The translations under genes were made by a program, and so were the position numbers. The notes under the pieces were generated by a model that saw only the letters and a program-made list of their open reading frames with translations, made no database searches and was not told the origin of the DNA. Positions 53,439-62,724 of a stretch of 64,000 bases of DNA are shown one piece after another; positions within the stretch are counted from its first letter, which is position 1, and each line of letters begins with the position of its first letter. Source of the DNA: Laspinema palackyanum D2a (GTDB lineage Bacteria > Cyanobacteriota > Cyanobacteriia > Cyanobacteriales > Laspinemataceae); the NCBI GenBank assembly GCA_025370845.1, contig JAMXFF010000038.1:1-64000 (forward strand), read 5' to 3'.

Positions 53439-53804
53439 ATGACGTCCTCTCAAGCCGTCCGTCAGCCTATCGTATTTCAGCCCCAAGCCTGTTTAGATGA
53501 GGCAACCCTCGCAACCATCGAACAAGCTGTCGCCCAGTGCGATCGCCCGATGTTCTTCGCGATCGACATGAGTCAGGTGGAGATGATTGACAGTCCTGGA
53601 TTATTTACCCTGGTTTCGGCCCTGAGAACCGCTAGAGAGCATGGTTCCCGCCTCGCCATCTACCATCTCAAAAGTCCGGTTCGGGTCATTTTTGAAATTA
53701 CTCAGCTCGATCGCATTTTTGAGATTTTTGACACCCAGGAAGCGGTGATGGCGGCGATCGCCCCCGAGTTGTCTAATGCCAATTCTGACCTCGCTGCGGC
53801 TTAA
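53439..53804 (+). CDS. STAS-domain anti-anti-sigma factor
   Basis: The ATG at 53439 with GAGG upstream gives 121 residues. The STAS core has AIDMSQVEMIDSPGLFTLVS, with Ser52 after Asp51 at the position phosphorylated in SpoIIAA/RsbV, and IFEITQLDRIFEIFDTQEAV near the C terminus. Such proteins bind an anti-sigma kinase when dephosphorylated. A partner phosphatase and a sigma factor are elsewhere in the window; no kinase is next to it, so the partner is unknown. Confidence 0.9.
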   Translation: MTSSQAVRQPIVFQPQACLDEATLATIEQAVAQCDRPMFFAIDMSQVEMIDSPGLFTLVSALRTAREHGSRLAIYHLKSPVRVIFEITQLDRIFEIFDTQEAVMAAIAPELSNANSDLAAA

Positions 53805-53870
53805 CGCTTTCTGCTGCTAACCATCTGGGTGTTATCTAAATCAATCCTTCCCATGCTCACTTAAATAACC

Positions 53871-54575
53871 TCACTTCTCATTGAGAACAATAGTGAGGTC
53901 ATAAATCGGCTGTCCGGTCAGGCAGTACCAATGACAGGTGAACAAATCCGGGTCTTGAACGCCCAAACTGGCTAGGGCGGGAATGCCTGGAAAAGGCCAG
54001 AGGCGATCAAACCATAGACCCTGCTCATCCCATCCAAACTGAATTAAATAGGTTGCCGGGGGCGCTTCTAGCCACTGGAGCAGCCGTCGTCCCAAGGCAT
54101 AAATCGGTTGTCGCCAACGGTCGGGCAAATGCACGGGCTGGATGTACTGGACTATCTCTTCATGGCCCGGTTGTTGCTCGTGCGCCAGTCCGATCGCCTC
54201 CCCATAAATCGGACCTTTGTCCGTCAGTACGACCGGCAGCCACAGGTTACCCGTTCCCGTTGCCACCTGCCACTGTTCTGCTACCACGGTCCGCAATCCT
54301 TCTACATCCTGACAAGCCTGATAGAGGGGCTGAAGGTCCCCGAGTACCGAGTCTGGGACATTCAGGCTCAAGGGACAAAACAGCACCTCACTATCCGGCT
54401 CAGATAGGTTTTTTAAGTGAGAAATTGAAATAACCTTCACCTCACAATCGGGATGAGTTTGCGAGATCGCCCCTTGGAGGGCTTCTCCCATTTGGGCGAT
54501 CGCCTGGGAGTCAGCACCGGGGAGCCCCACTGCTGACGCCTCATCCTCGACAATTATCCAGACCTGACTAGGCAT
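53871..54575 (-). CDS. Conserved hypothetical protein, translationally coupled
   Basis: The ATG at 54575 overlaps the stop of the upstream coiled-coil gene by 8 bp, so translation is probably coupled; the longer frame to 54698 lies wholly within that gene. The 234-residue product begins MPSQVWIIVEDEASAVGLPG and has TGTGNLWLPVVLTDKGPIYG, LPDRWRQPIYALGRRLLQWL and YLIQFGWDEQGLWFDRLWPF. It has no signal peptide. I do not recognise the family; the fixed coupling suggests the two products act together. Confidence 0.7.
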   Translation of the reverse strand: MPSQVWIIVEDEASAVGLPGADSQAIAQMGEALQGAISQTHPDCEVKVISISHLKNLSEPDSEVLFCPLSLNVPDSVLGDLQPLYQACQDVEGLRTVVAEQWQVATGTGNLWLPVVLTDKGPIYGEAIGLAHEQQPGHEEIVQYIQPVHLPDRWRQPIYALGRRLLQWLEAPPATYLIQFGWDEQGLWFDRLWPFPGIPALASLGVQDPDLFTCHWYCLTGQPIYDLTIVLNEK

Positions 54576-55128
54576 TACCCAAGGACGGTAAACTGATATC
54601 GCCACCATCGCCACCGGAAATGCTGGGTAACTCCAGATGTCCGTTCTTGCGCTTGCTTCTAACCGCCAAGCGATAGCTGACACTTTGGAGTTCGGCATGG
54701 AGTTGACGGTTTTCCCGTTGCAGGCGTTCCACCTTGTCTTTGACCTCTTCCATGCGATCGGCGAACTTCTGCCGATAAATTTCCGGTAATTCTTGGACCA
54801 CCTGTTCCAGCATCCGGGCGCGATCGGTCAATTCCTGAACCGATTGGCGCAGATGATAGACTTCCCCATCTTTTTGAGCAATCTGCTCTTGGTAAAAGGT
54901 CACCTGTTCCTCAACCCCTTGCATTTGTTCGCGCAAGGACCGCATTTGAGCCAGGTATTCCTCGGGGACATCTTGAGAGGTCGGTAGCAAGGAGTTATTG
55001 CCCTTGACTAACCGAAAGAGTTCTTGGGAGAGTTGTTCAACAAGCTGGTCCCGCATCTGCAACTCTTCGCGCAGTTGAGACACTTCCGCCTGGAGGGAAT
55101 GTAGGTTGGGGGCTTCTGATTGGCTCAC
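54568..55128 (-). CDS. Coiled-coil protein (Npun_F5560 family)
   Basis: A 186-residue protein that is almost entirely coiled coil from residue ~8 to ~150 (LQAEVSQLREELQMRDQLVE; LREQMQGVEEQVTFYQEQIA; VKDKVERLQRENRQLHAELQ), ending in a basic RSKRKNG patch and a Gly/Asp-rich tail. It resembles the cyanobacterial Npun_F5560 family by pattern memory. Function unknown; a scaffold or cytoskeletal role would be inference. It shares an 8-bp overlap with the next gene. Confidence 0.7.
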   Translation of the reverse strand: MSQSEAPNLHSLQAEVSQLREELQMRDQLVEQLSQELFRLVKGNNSLLPTSQDVPEEYLAQMRSLREQMQGVEEQVTFYQEQIAQKDGEVYHLRQSVQELTDRARMLEQVVQELPEIYRQKFADRMEEVKDKVERLQRENRQLHAELQSVSYRLAVRSKRKNGHLELPSISGGDGGDISLPSLGNA

Positions 55129-55933
55129 GATCGTTCGCAGCTCCTTAATGAACTAAATATCGGTTTATGTAATTTTTAGCGGAAGCGGGGGCGATCGTCA
55201 TCCTCCCCCAATCGGTGTTCTGTGTTAATTTACCATTTCAGTTCGAGATTGGCACTAATTTTAAACATTCTGTTAAGAAACTTCAGCATTTCATCACAAC
55301 TGGGGTGGCTCCAGGCTCCTATAAAGCCGGAGGCCCTAGCCGCCCATCCCGAGTCTAGGGAAACAGCCTCGACTAGAAACTGGGTTTCTTGACATCATCT
55401 GGGCGATCGGCAATCAATACTAGGCGAGAAACCCGGTTTTTGCTCCCGACCCGGAAGCCCCAGGGGGGAACTCAAGCCCTGCCTCCATAAATCTTTACAG
55501 AATTTTTACCGGAGCTTGACTGATTAATTCGATATAGTTATGATTGTAGCGATTGCTATGAAGCAAAAAAAAGTTAAAATATCTCGTAGCCAGAAACAAA
55601 AACAGCAGCAGTCCAGTTGTCTAGCCGGGGTCCTCACGGACTCACTGAGTAAAATTGCCCGATCGCCGGGTCTAAATGGATGTAGAAAATGCTGAATGTT
55701 GGATAACTACCTCTAAGGGGAATTATCAATCCATCCTCAGTTCTTCCTGCTACGGAAAACCCCCTGATTCCTTCCCGACCAACCCTACGGATTTTCCGAG
55801 GTGGCGGTATAACTAAGGGGGGCTAAAACCGGGCCAGGTCCTCCATTCGGTAAAAACTCTGTGTTAGAGATCACTGCGGCTACCACCAACCTGTAAGATA
55901 CTAGGCTAGGGAGCAACCTACCGGGGTGTCAAA
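55129..55933. other. Long intergenic region upstream of sigF
   Basis: About 800 bp without a gene. An inverted repeat of the AAACTGGGTTTCT/AGAAACCCGGTTT family lies at 55377-55440. Other short GC-rich stretches occur near 55320-55370. The sigF promoter is probably near 55860-55920. Confidence 0.5.
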
Positions 55934-56707
55934 ATGCTTACAACAGTCAACAAAGAACTCAAGAGTGAGAGTTTGGAACTCCTGCGTGAATACCAAACCT
56001 CTCCCACGACCCATCTGCGGAATCGAATTGTCCAACTGAATATTGGGCTAGTTCGTAAAGAAGTCCATCACTGGATGCAACAGTGTACGGAAACTTATGA
56101 CGATCTCCTGCAAGTGGGCTGTTTGGGCTTGATTCGGGCGATCGAACGGTTTGATATGTCGAAGGGACACGCATTCAGTTCCTTTGCCGTTCCCTACATT
56201 CGTGGGGAAATTCAACATTATCTGCGGGATAAAAGTCCATCCGTGCGGATTCCGCGCCATTGGTTAACCCTGCAACGGCAGGCAACCAAGGAAATCCAGA
56301 AACTGCAAGAAAGTCTAAATCGCCATCCCTCCGATGTGGAAGTGGCATCGGCTTTAAAGATTTCGGTTACAGAATGGCAAGAAATCAAACTCGCCTGTCG
56401 CAACCGAGCTCCTTTGAGTTTGGATGCTCCAGTGCAGGATGATGACGAAGGCGCAGCATCCCTTGGGGAATTAGTGCCGGATGCAGGGTATCGGAGTTTT
56501 CAGTTAGCGCAGGAAGACCAAATTCGCCTGCAATTGGCCCTAGGCAAACTAGAGGATGGGACTCGCAAGGTCCTAGAGTTTGTATTTCTCCATGATTTGA
56601 CCCAGAAAGAAACAGCGGAACGAATGGGGATTAGTTCTGTAACCGTTTCTCGTCGGGTTAAGAAAGGTCTAACGTCCCTCAAGAAATTGATGGGAGGAGC
56701 TGAATAG
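55934..56707 (+). CDS. sigF: Group 3 RNA polymerase sigma factor, SigF type
   Basis: A 257-residue sigma-70-family factor without region 1. Region 2 reads YDDLLQVGCLGLIRAIERFD and FSSFAVPYIRGEIQHYLRDK (core binding and -10 recognition); region 3 SVRIPRHWLTLQRQATKEIQ; region 4 FLHDLTQKETAERMGISSVT, with the helix-turn-helix that recognises the -35. It matches cyanobacterial SigF, which directs type IV pilus and motility genes. A hairpin terminator follows. Control by an anti-sigma/anti-anti-sigma switch is possible, given the STAS gene and phosphatase in the window. Confidence 0.93.
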   Translation: MLTTVNKELKSESLELLREYQTSPTTHLRNRIVQLNIGLVRKEVHHWMQQCTETYDDLLQVGCLGLIRAIERFDMSKGHAFSSFAVPYIRGEIQHYLRDKSPSVRIPRHWLTLQRQATKEIQKLQESLNRHPSDVEVASALKISVTEWQEIKLACRNRAPLSLDAPVQDDDEGAASLGELVPDAGYRSFQLAQEDQIRLQLALGKLEDGTRKVLEFVFLHDLTQKETAERMGISSVTVSRRVKKGLTSLKKLMGGAE

Positions 56708-56763
56708 CTCAAAAACGGCTTATTGTGTTGAGAAATATAGAAGAATAATATAGAAGTCGTGTA

Positions 56764-56797
56764 AAGCGCGATCGCCATCTCAGCGGCGATCGCGCTT
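56764..56797. terminator. HIP1-based hairpin terminator downstream of sigF
   Basis: AAGCGCGATCGCC (56764-56776) pairs perfectly with GGCGATCGCGCTT (56785-56797) over an 8-nt loop. It lies 57 bp after the sigF stop and before the convergent pentapeptide gene. The following sequence is TTATTGTG, so the T tract is short. Confidence 0.7.
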
Positions 56798-56911
56798 ATT
56801 GTGCTTAAACTCGGCATTCGGTGGAGAGGGGGGTGCGAATAACTGCGGTAAGGGGAGCATTTGAAGGGACAAACCGCAGCTATTGTTGAGGTCTATTACC
56901 ATCCTACCCAT

Positions 56912-57370
56912 TTATTGAGCTAATCCTAACATCTCTTTCGGCATGACCGCATCTTGGAGATTGGCACCGACTAAGTTAATATTGGCCAAATTGGCAGCAC
57001 TTAAGTTGGCATCAGATAGATCGGCAAAGGAGAGATTGGCATCGGAGAGATTGACTCCTTCGAGATTGGTTCGGGTTAAGGTGGCACTGTTGATATAGGC
57101 CCCTTTAAGATTGGCCCCTTGCAAATTTGCGCCGGTTAAATCAGCACCTTCGAGGTTGACATCTTGGAGATTGGCACCAGAGAGGTCCGCATTTCGCAAG
57201 TCGGCACCAATTAGATGGGCACCGCTTAAGTCGGCACCAGCAAGGTTACAAGCGGCGCAGAGATTGGTTTCGATTAATTGGGTAATATGGGTGGGATTTT
57301 GGGCAAAGGCAGGGGTGGCAGATAGGAGGGTGATGGAGAGTGCAGCGATTTTTAAAAAGGTGGCTTTCAT
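56912..57370 (-). CDS. Secreted pentapeptide-repeat protein
   Basis: The ATG at 57370 with GGAG upstream gives 152 residues. Residues 1-23 form a signal peptide (FLKIAALSITLLSATPAFA). A short linker with Cys-x-x-Cys (NLCAACNLAGADLSG) is followed by an almost pure pentapeptide repeat (A-D/N-L-x-x) from ~40 to ~140. Such helices are found in lumenal and periplasmic cyanobacterial proteins. Function unknown. It is convergent with sigF. Confidence 0.88.
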   Translation of the reverse strand: MKATFLKIAALSITLLSATPAFAQNPTHITQLIETNLCAACNLAGADLSGAHLIGADLRNADLSGANLQDVNLEGADLTGANLQGANLKGAYINSATLTRTNLEGVNLSDANLSFADLSDANLSAANLANINLVGANLQDAVMPKEMLGLAQ

Positions 57371-57651
57371 TGGAGTTTTCTCCTTTAATGCTATATTTAT
57401 ATTTTCGCTGGTTTGGGGACATAATGCAGCGATCGCCAACCCCGAAAGAGAGTGAGATATTTGCAACTTTTAGGCGATCGGCGTCCTTGCAAAAAATCCC
57501 CACTCTGGTATAATTAGCAAAGATATTTCGCGGATTACGGGGAATTAAGGCGAGGGGGATGAGGTGTCTCACCCCTCACTTAGCTAGAAATTGGGGTAAA
57601 TTGGGGTAAATTTAGGTATAATTTACTGGGAAAACTGCGGATATCAAAAAC

Positions 57652-58503
57652 ATGAGTCCCATGACCCCGGATGAATCGGAGAAAATTGCCCAGTTAATCG
57701 CGAGTTTACCCAGCGATCGCCTGTTAGAACAGTGCCAAACCGAGCAACAACAGACAGAATGGCATAACTCTAGGACCAATCAGCAGATGATTGCCGACTG
57801 TTGGCAAGCGAAATTTAGCGGGCGATTATTGGGTGACCCTATTGCTGATGCCTTAGATTATGACAAAATTTCCAAACATAAACATGACTTAATTAACTCA
57901 AGAGTCAATCTCTATAAAGAACAATGGCAACTGATTAAAATTGCTCATCCCCATATCCAAACATGGCATCAGGCAATTTATCAACAGACTCAGAAGCATC
58001 CCCAATTCTTCCAAGTTTTACCCTTCTGGCATAAATTGTTGTCCCCCGGGTTTAAAGCGCCCTATCCCTTTGTCACCCCCTGGGAATTGTTTTCAAAAAC
58101 CCTGGAAGAAGAGGTTAATGCACCCATTGAATGGTCATTAGAACCCTATTATGACGTTCGGGTAAAGAAATGGACAACCGCAACCGGACTGCTAAAAGAG
58201 CAATTTGAGAATTTGAACCAAGATGGCAGCTATCCGGAACAGAAACCCGCGAAAGTGCAGCAACTCAAAAATCAGCTTGTTTATAACAAAGTGACCTTTT
58301 CCTGGTTTGGGTTCACCCTATTTGTCTGCCAATTTGTCGCTGTCAAAAATCCTGGGATTCGGCAGCACTACACCGCCTTTATTCGCGCCCTTGTCGAATA
58401 TTACAAGATGGGTATTCGTGCCAGTCGTTCCGTGCGTGGGTTTGCTTGGTACAAGGGAGAGCAACTCCGGACTAGGCGACATGGTGGAACATATCGTAAA
58501 TAG
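57652..58503 (+). CDS. Conserved hypothetical protein
   Basis: A 283-residue, mostly helical soluble protein. It begins MSPMTPDESEKIAQLIASLP and continues LLEQCQTEQQQTEWHNSRTN. Aromatic-rich stretches include FWHKLLSPGFKAPYPFVTPW and FSWFGFTLFVCQFVAVKNPG, and the C terminus is basic (RGFAWYKGEQLRTRRHGGTY). Two ATG codons three codons apart could start it. I do not recognise the family and there is no informative neighbour. Confidence 0.6.
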   Translation: MSPMTPDESEKIAQLIASLPSDRLLEQCQTEQQQTEWHNSRTNQQMIADCWQAKFSGRLLGDPIADALDYDKISKHKHDLINSRVNLYKEQWQLIKIAHPHIQTWHQAIYQQTQKHPQFFQVLPFWHKLLSPGFKAPYPFVTPWELFSKTLEEEVNAPIEWSLEPYYDVRVKKWTTATGLLKEQFENLNQDGSYPEQKPAKVQQLKNQLVYNKVTFSWFGFTLFVCQFVAVKNPGIRQHYTAFIRALVEYYKMGIRASRSVRGFAWYKGEQLRTRRHGGTYRK

Positions 58504-58610
58504 GGTTAAAACACAAGGTTTTTTAACAAAAATTCACATCAGGTCAAAAAAAATCTTCTTTTCAGAGAACTGGACTACAGTGAAAATGTCAACATAACGA
58601 AAAACTTTGT

Positions 58611-58952
58611 ATGAAATTTCCAGGACTAAGATTAATTAGTAGCTTTTCAATTGGGGTCCTATTGCTTACTCTGAATATATTGAGTTCTAATGCTCAAAAG
58701 GCGGAAATCAAGCAAATGCAAAAGCCGGAATTGATACAAAGTAGTTCACGCAACAATGACCCTTTCAAGGAAGAATTGAGTGCTAATGCTCAAAAGGTGG
58801 AAATCAAGCAAGCCCAAAAGCTGGAATTGATACAAATCAGTCCACCCAATTATGACCCTTTAAAAGAACAGTGGACTATTGTTCTGGAAGCTTCAGCATA
58901 CGGACTGCAAGCTGAGTATGCAAAGAAATTACTTGGTCCTCACATGAATTAA
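58611..58952 (+). CDS. Small exported protein with an internal tandem duplication
   Basis: A 113-residue protein with a signal peptide (LISSFSIGVLLLTLNILSSN). Residues ~25-85 contain two copies of a ~34-residue unit (NAQKAEIKQMQKPELIQSSS ... NNDPFKEE and NAQKVEIKQAQKLELIQISP ... NYDPLKEQ). The nucleotide sequences of the copies are also alike, so the duplication is recent. The C terminus reads LEASAYGLQAEYAKKLLGPH. Unknown function. Confidence 0.6.
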   Translation: MKFPGLRLISSFSIGVLLLTLNILSSNAQKAEIKQMQKPELIQSSSRNNDPFKEELSANAQKVEIKQAQKLELIQISPPNYDPLKEQWTIVLEASAYGLQAEYAKKLLGPHMN

Positions 58953-59100
58953 ACAAGGAGGCATACTAAAAGATGGAGGGTGTATCAGACAACAATTGGT
59001 GTTAAAGAATTTAAAGAATGGGGAGGACCAATCAGGAAATTACTGCTTTTAACCCCTGATTTCACGGATTTTCACGGATTAGGATTTTGCGGAGGATTTT

Positions 59101-59156
59101 AGCCCGCGCAGGCGGGCTTTGTTTGTGTAGCCCCACCCTTTAGGGTGTGGGTGGGG
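59101..59156. terminator. Two hairpins downstream of the ABC-F gene
   Basis: Hairpin 1: AGCCCGC (59101-59107) with GCGGGCT (59112-59118), followed by TTGTTT. Hairpin 2: CCCCACCC (59131-59138) with GGGTGGGG (59149-59156). They lie between convergent genes and probably terminate both. Confidence 0.65.
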
Positions 59157-59165
59157 TAAACAATC

Positions 59166-60860
59166 CTACTTGCCTTTCGCAGTAGCTTTGGATTGTTTTG
59201 CAGCTTTTTTAGCGGCTTTTTCGGCGGCTATTTTCGCTTGACGTTCCTGCTCTTTTTCTTCCGCTATTTTATCGAGATAGTAGTGATAGTCACCGAGGTA
59301 GGGTCGGAATTCGCCGTCGCGGATTTCGACTATTTTATTGGCGACTTTGGAGATAAAATAACGGTCGTGGGAGACGATAATAACCGTGCCATCGTAGTTT
59401 TGGAGGGCTTCCTCTAGCATCTCTTTGGCAGGGATGTCTAAATGGTTTGTAGGTTCGTCTAACAGTAGCAAGTTAGCGGGACGTAGGAGCATTTTTGCTA
59501 AAGCTAAACGCGCTTTTTCTCCGCCACTGAGGGCTTCTACGGGTTTGAATACGGTGTCTCCACTGAAGAGAAATCGTCCGAGTAAGGTGCGAACTTCTTC
59601 GTTTTTCCACTCGGGTACTTCGTCATGAATGGTGTCCATGACGCTTTTGGTTAGTTCTAAGGCTTCGGCTTGGTTTTGTTCAAAATAGCCGGGAATAACA
59701 TTATGTTGTCCGAGTTGGATGCTGCCTTCGTTGGCTTTTTCCATTCCCATAATCATTCGCAGCAGGGTGGATTTCCCGCACCCGTTGGGTCCTAAGAAGG
59801 CGATACGATCGCCTCGTTCAACAAACAAATCAGTCCCTAAAAACAGGATTTTGTCGTCGTAAGTATGCACCAAGTTTTTGATGTCTACGACTTCTCGTCC
59901 ACTGCGAGGCGCTGGGGGAAATTGGAAGCGGAGGGTTTTTAAGGTGCCTTCGGGTGCTTCGATGCGCTCGATTTTATCGAGTTGCTTTTCCCGGCTTTTC
60001 GCTTGGGTACTGCGGGTGGCACTAGCACGGAATCGCTCAACGAAGACTTGTTGTTTTTCTAGTTCTTTCTGTTGGCGTTCATAGGCGCTCAGTTGTGCTT
60101 CGCGGTTGAAGGCTTTTTGCTCTAAATACGAGGAATAGTTGCCGAGGTAGGTGCTGGAGACGCCTCGTTCGGTTTCGACGATTTGGGTGCAGAGGCGATC
60201 GAGGAATTCTCGGTCATGGGAGACAATCACCATTGGGGTGATTAATCCCTTGAGGTAGGTTTCCAACCATTCGATGGTTTCTAGGTCCAAATGGTTTGTC
60301 GGTTCATCCAGCAGCAATAAGTCAGGACTTTGTAACAAAATTTTGCCTAAACTCATCCGCATTTGCCAGCCCCCACTGAAGGCGCTGACGAGGCGATCGC
60401 CATCTTCCTGGAGAAATCCCATTTCCGGCAGGATTTTCTCGATTTGCGCTTCTAGGGTATAACCATCTAAGGCGTCAAATTTGCGATGCAGTTTATCCAG
60501 TTTGTGGATGAGTTTGTCCAGTTCGGTTTCCGAAGCAGTTTCCATCGCGTGTTGGACGTGCAACAAGTCATGCTGGACTTGGTTTGCTTCGGTAAAGACG
60601 GTCCAAAATTCTTCCCGGACTGTTCGGGTGGGGTCTACCTCGAATTCTTGGGTGAGGTAGGCGATATGGAGGTTGGAGGGACGGATAATTTCTCCGGCAG
60701 TGGGTTCGATTTCCCCAGCAACGATTTTGAGTTGGGTAGATTTTCCGGCCCCGTTGACGCCGACTAAACCAATGCGATCGCCCGGTTTGACTTCCCAGTT
60801 AATATCTTTGAGAACTTCGCCAGTCGGGTAAATTTTACTAATATGTTCGAGTCGTAGCAT
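59166..60860 (-). CDS. ABC-F family ATPase
   Basis: The ATG at 60860 gives 564 residues starting MLRLEHISKIYPTGEVLKDI; the longer frame to 60989 is unlikely. Two nucleotide-binding domains: Walker A GLVGVNGAGKST (~32-43) and FLGPNGCGKST; signatures LVSAFSGGWQMRMSLGK and VEALSGGEKARLALAK; Walker B LLLLDEPTNHLDL and NLLLLDEPTNHLDI. The P-site tRNA interaction motif region between the domains is present. The C terminus is a Lys/Ala-rich helix. ABC-F proteins act on ribosomes during translation or antibiotic protection; there is no membrane domain. Confidence 0.93.
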   Translation of the reverse strand: MLRLEHISKIYPTGEVLKDINWEVKPGDRIGLVGVNGAGKSTQLKIVAGEIEPTAGEIIRPSNLHIAYLTQEFEVDPTRTVREEFWTVFTEANQVQHDLLHVQHAMETASETELDKLIHKLDKLHRKFDALDGYTLEAQIEKILPEMGFLQEDGDRLVSAFSGGWQMRMSLGKILLQSPDLLLLDEPTNHLDLETIEWLETYLKGLITPMVIVSHDREFLDRLCTQIVETERGVSSTYLGNYSSYLEQKAFNREAQLSAYERQQKELEKQQVFVERFRASATRSTQAKSREKQLDKIERIEAPEGTLKTLRFQFPPAPRSGREVVDIKNLVHTYDDKILFLGTDLFVERGDRIAFLGPNGCGKSTLLRMIMGMEKANEGSIQLGQHNVIPGYFEQNQAEALELTKSVMDTIHDEVPEWKNEEVRTLLGRFLFSGDTVFKPVEALSGGEKARLALAKMLLRPANLLLLDEPTNHLDIPAKEMLEEALQNYDGTVIIVSHDRYFISKVANKIVEIRDGEFRPYLGDYHYYLDKIAEEKEQERQAKIAAEKAAKKAAKQSKATAKGK

Positions 60861-61078
60861 CCAATATCTCCAAGGCAGAGGGAACAAAGGCAAGTTCAGC
60901 GACGGATTCCGGAAAAAACAGACGCGATCGGGGCATCTGGGGGCCGCACTATCCGTCCGGTGTAGGCTGTGTTGGGTTAATCTTAACAAAAATTAACGAC
61001 TAGAGTTCACAGTTAGATGGGTGTTTTCATAAAGTTTGGCAGGGTAGGTCCAAATCAACGGTTAAGTGTGGCTACGAA

Positions 61079-62341
61079 ATGAACCGCAAAGTTCGCAGAT
61101 TCTTAAATGTCGCCTTGGGTTTACTCTTGGCAGTTGCCTGGTCGATAGGTTTTATCCCTAATATGGCTACATCGGAAACTCCAGCGCGGGAAGAAATTCG
61201 TGGGGTCTGGTTGACCAATGTCGGGAGTGATGTCTTGTTTGTGCCTGGGGCGGTGCATCATGCCTTGCAGGAACTCTCCGACCTTAATTTTAATACAGTT
61301 TATCCCGTAGTTTGGAATCGGGGACAGACTTTTTATCCAAGTGTAGCATCCAAGCAGGTGACTGGGCGATCGCAGGATTGGTTACTCTCCCTGATGCGGG
61401 GCAGTAACGATGTCCTCGGGGAAATTATCGCCGATGGGCAGTCTTTGGGGTTGCGGGTGGTTCCCTGGTTTGAGTATGGGTTCATGGCACCTGCCAACTC
61501 AGAATTAGTAAAACGGCATCCAGACTGGGTAACTCGACACCAGGATAACACTGAGAATCTCCGAGAGGAAGAATTAGCCCCAATTCTCAACGAAAATCCC
61601 TTAACAATTCAGCAGGTTTGGTTAAATCCTCTCCATCCCGAGGTGCAAAATTTTCTCCTGCGGTTAATTGTGGAAGTTGTCGCTAATTATCCCATTGATG
61701 CGATTCAATTTGATGATAATTTTGGCTTGCCAGTTGAGTTGGGATATGACCCTTATACCATCGCCCTCTATCAAGCAGAACATTGGGGAGATACTCCCCC
61801 CAGTAATCCCTATAATGCGGAGTGGGTCCGCTGGCGGGCGAACAAGATTAATGATTTTATGGAACGCATCTACCAAGCGGTGCAATTTGTCAATCCTCAT
61901 TGTTCGATTTCCCTAGCCGCGAATTCTCAAAGTTTTGCCTATCGCCACTATTTGCAAGATTGGTTAACCTGGGTGGAATCGGGATGGATTGATGAGTTAT
62001 TTTTACAGGTGTATCATTCAGAATTAAGTCGATTTGAGACAGAGTTAGATATTTCTACAGTTTGGTATGCCCGGGATTTAACGCGAGTGGGGGTGGGGAT
62101 TTTAACGGGAACCATGAAACGTCCTATTTCCTTTGCAGAGATAGAAGATCGCGTCAACGTTGCTCGCGATCGCCAATTTGCCGGATTTGCCTTTTTCTAT
62201 TGGGAAAGCCTCTGGGGAAAGGTGGCATCGGAATCTCCAGAACAGCGGCGCAATAGTTTTCAAGCCCTATTTTCAGAACCGGCTATTTCCCCCGTCCCGG
62301 TGCGATCGCAACCCAAGAAAGAGGACAATCCTCAAACTTGA
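61079..62341 (+). CDS. GHL10-type glycosyl hydrolase (DUF187), paralogue 1
   Basis: A 420-residue exported protein with a signal sequence (FLNVALGLLLAVAWSIGFIP). The GHL10/YngK TIM-barrel core has EIRGVWLTNVGSDVLFVPGA, YPVVWNRGQTFYPS, VVPWFEYGFMAPANSELVKR, DAIQFDDNFGLPVELGYDPY and VNPHCSISLAANSQSFAYRH. Family members are proposed to act on peptidoglycan or polysaccharide; the acid pair at FDDNFG and FEYG is a likely active site. It is in tandem with a paralogue, separated by two repeat hairpins. Confidence 0.88.
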   Translation: MNRKVRRFLNVALGLLLAVAWSIGFIPNMATSETPAREEIRGVWLTNVGSDVLFVPGAVHHALQELSDLNFNTVYPVVWNRGQTFYPSVASKQVTGRSQDWLLSLMRGSNDVLGEIIADGQSLGLRVVPWFEYGFMAPANSELVKRHPDWVTRHQDNTENLREEELAPILNENPLTIQQVWLNPLHPEVQNFLLRLIVEVVANYPIDAIQFDDNFGLPVELGYDPYTIALYQAEHWGDTPPSNPYNAEWVRWRANKINDFMERIYQAVQFVNPHCSISLAANSQSFAYRHYLQDWLTWVESGWIDELFLQVYHSELSRFETELDISTVWYARDLTRVGVGILTGTMKRPISFAEIEDRVNVARDRQFAGFAFFYWESLWGKVASESPEQRRNSFQALFSEPAISPVPVRSQPKKEDNPQT

Positions 62342-62370
62342 CTCCCCCAATATCCTAACCCCAACAACCT

Positions 62371-62395
62371 CGTTCCCAGGCTCTGCCTGGGAATG
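62371..62395. repeat. Hairpin of the CGTTCCCAGGCTCTGCCTGG family
   Basis: CGTTCCCAGG and CCTGGGAATG form a hairpin around CTCTG. It is a second copy of the repeat at 48503-48560. Confidence 0.7.
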
Positions 62396-62465
62396 CTAAA
62401 TGCTCTGCCTCCTACTAATCCAACATCCTAATCTAGCGTTTTCCACAGTTATGAAGTACATTTGG

Positions 62466-62520
62466 GGAGTGCGAGCATCTTGCTCGCTATAGCCAAGAGC
62501 GAGCAAGATGCTCGCACTCC
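62466..62520. repeat. Perfect 22-bp inverted repeat (GGAGTGCGAGCA family)
   Basis: Arm 62466-62487 is the exact reverse complement of 62499-62520, with an 11-nt loop. It is related to 29489-29543 and lies between the two paralogous hydrolase genes. Confidence 0.9.
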
Positions 62521-62724
62521 TTATAGCTTCTATACCATAAGAGTCCGGGAACCGCTATAAAATAAAAAATAACTTGTCCCAACCCATCTAAAATTACATC
62601 TACCCCAAGACTCATAAAATATTGTCCAACAATCCCTCAACTTTACAGGAAATTCATAAAACCATCATGTTTTTATGATATAATTAAACCTTGGCTAATC
62701 TAAAATCGGTTATCCTTGAGAGTG

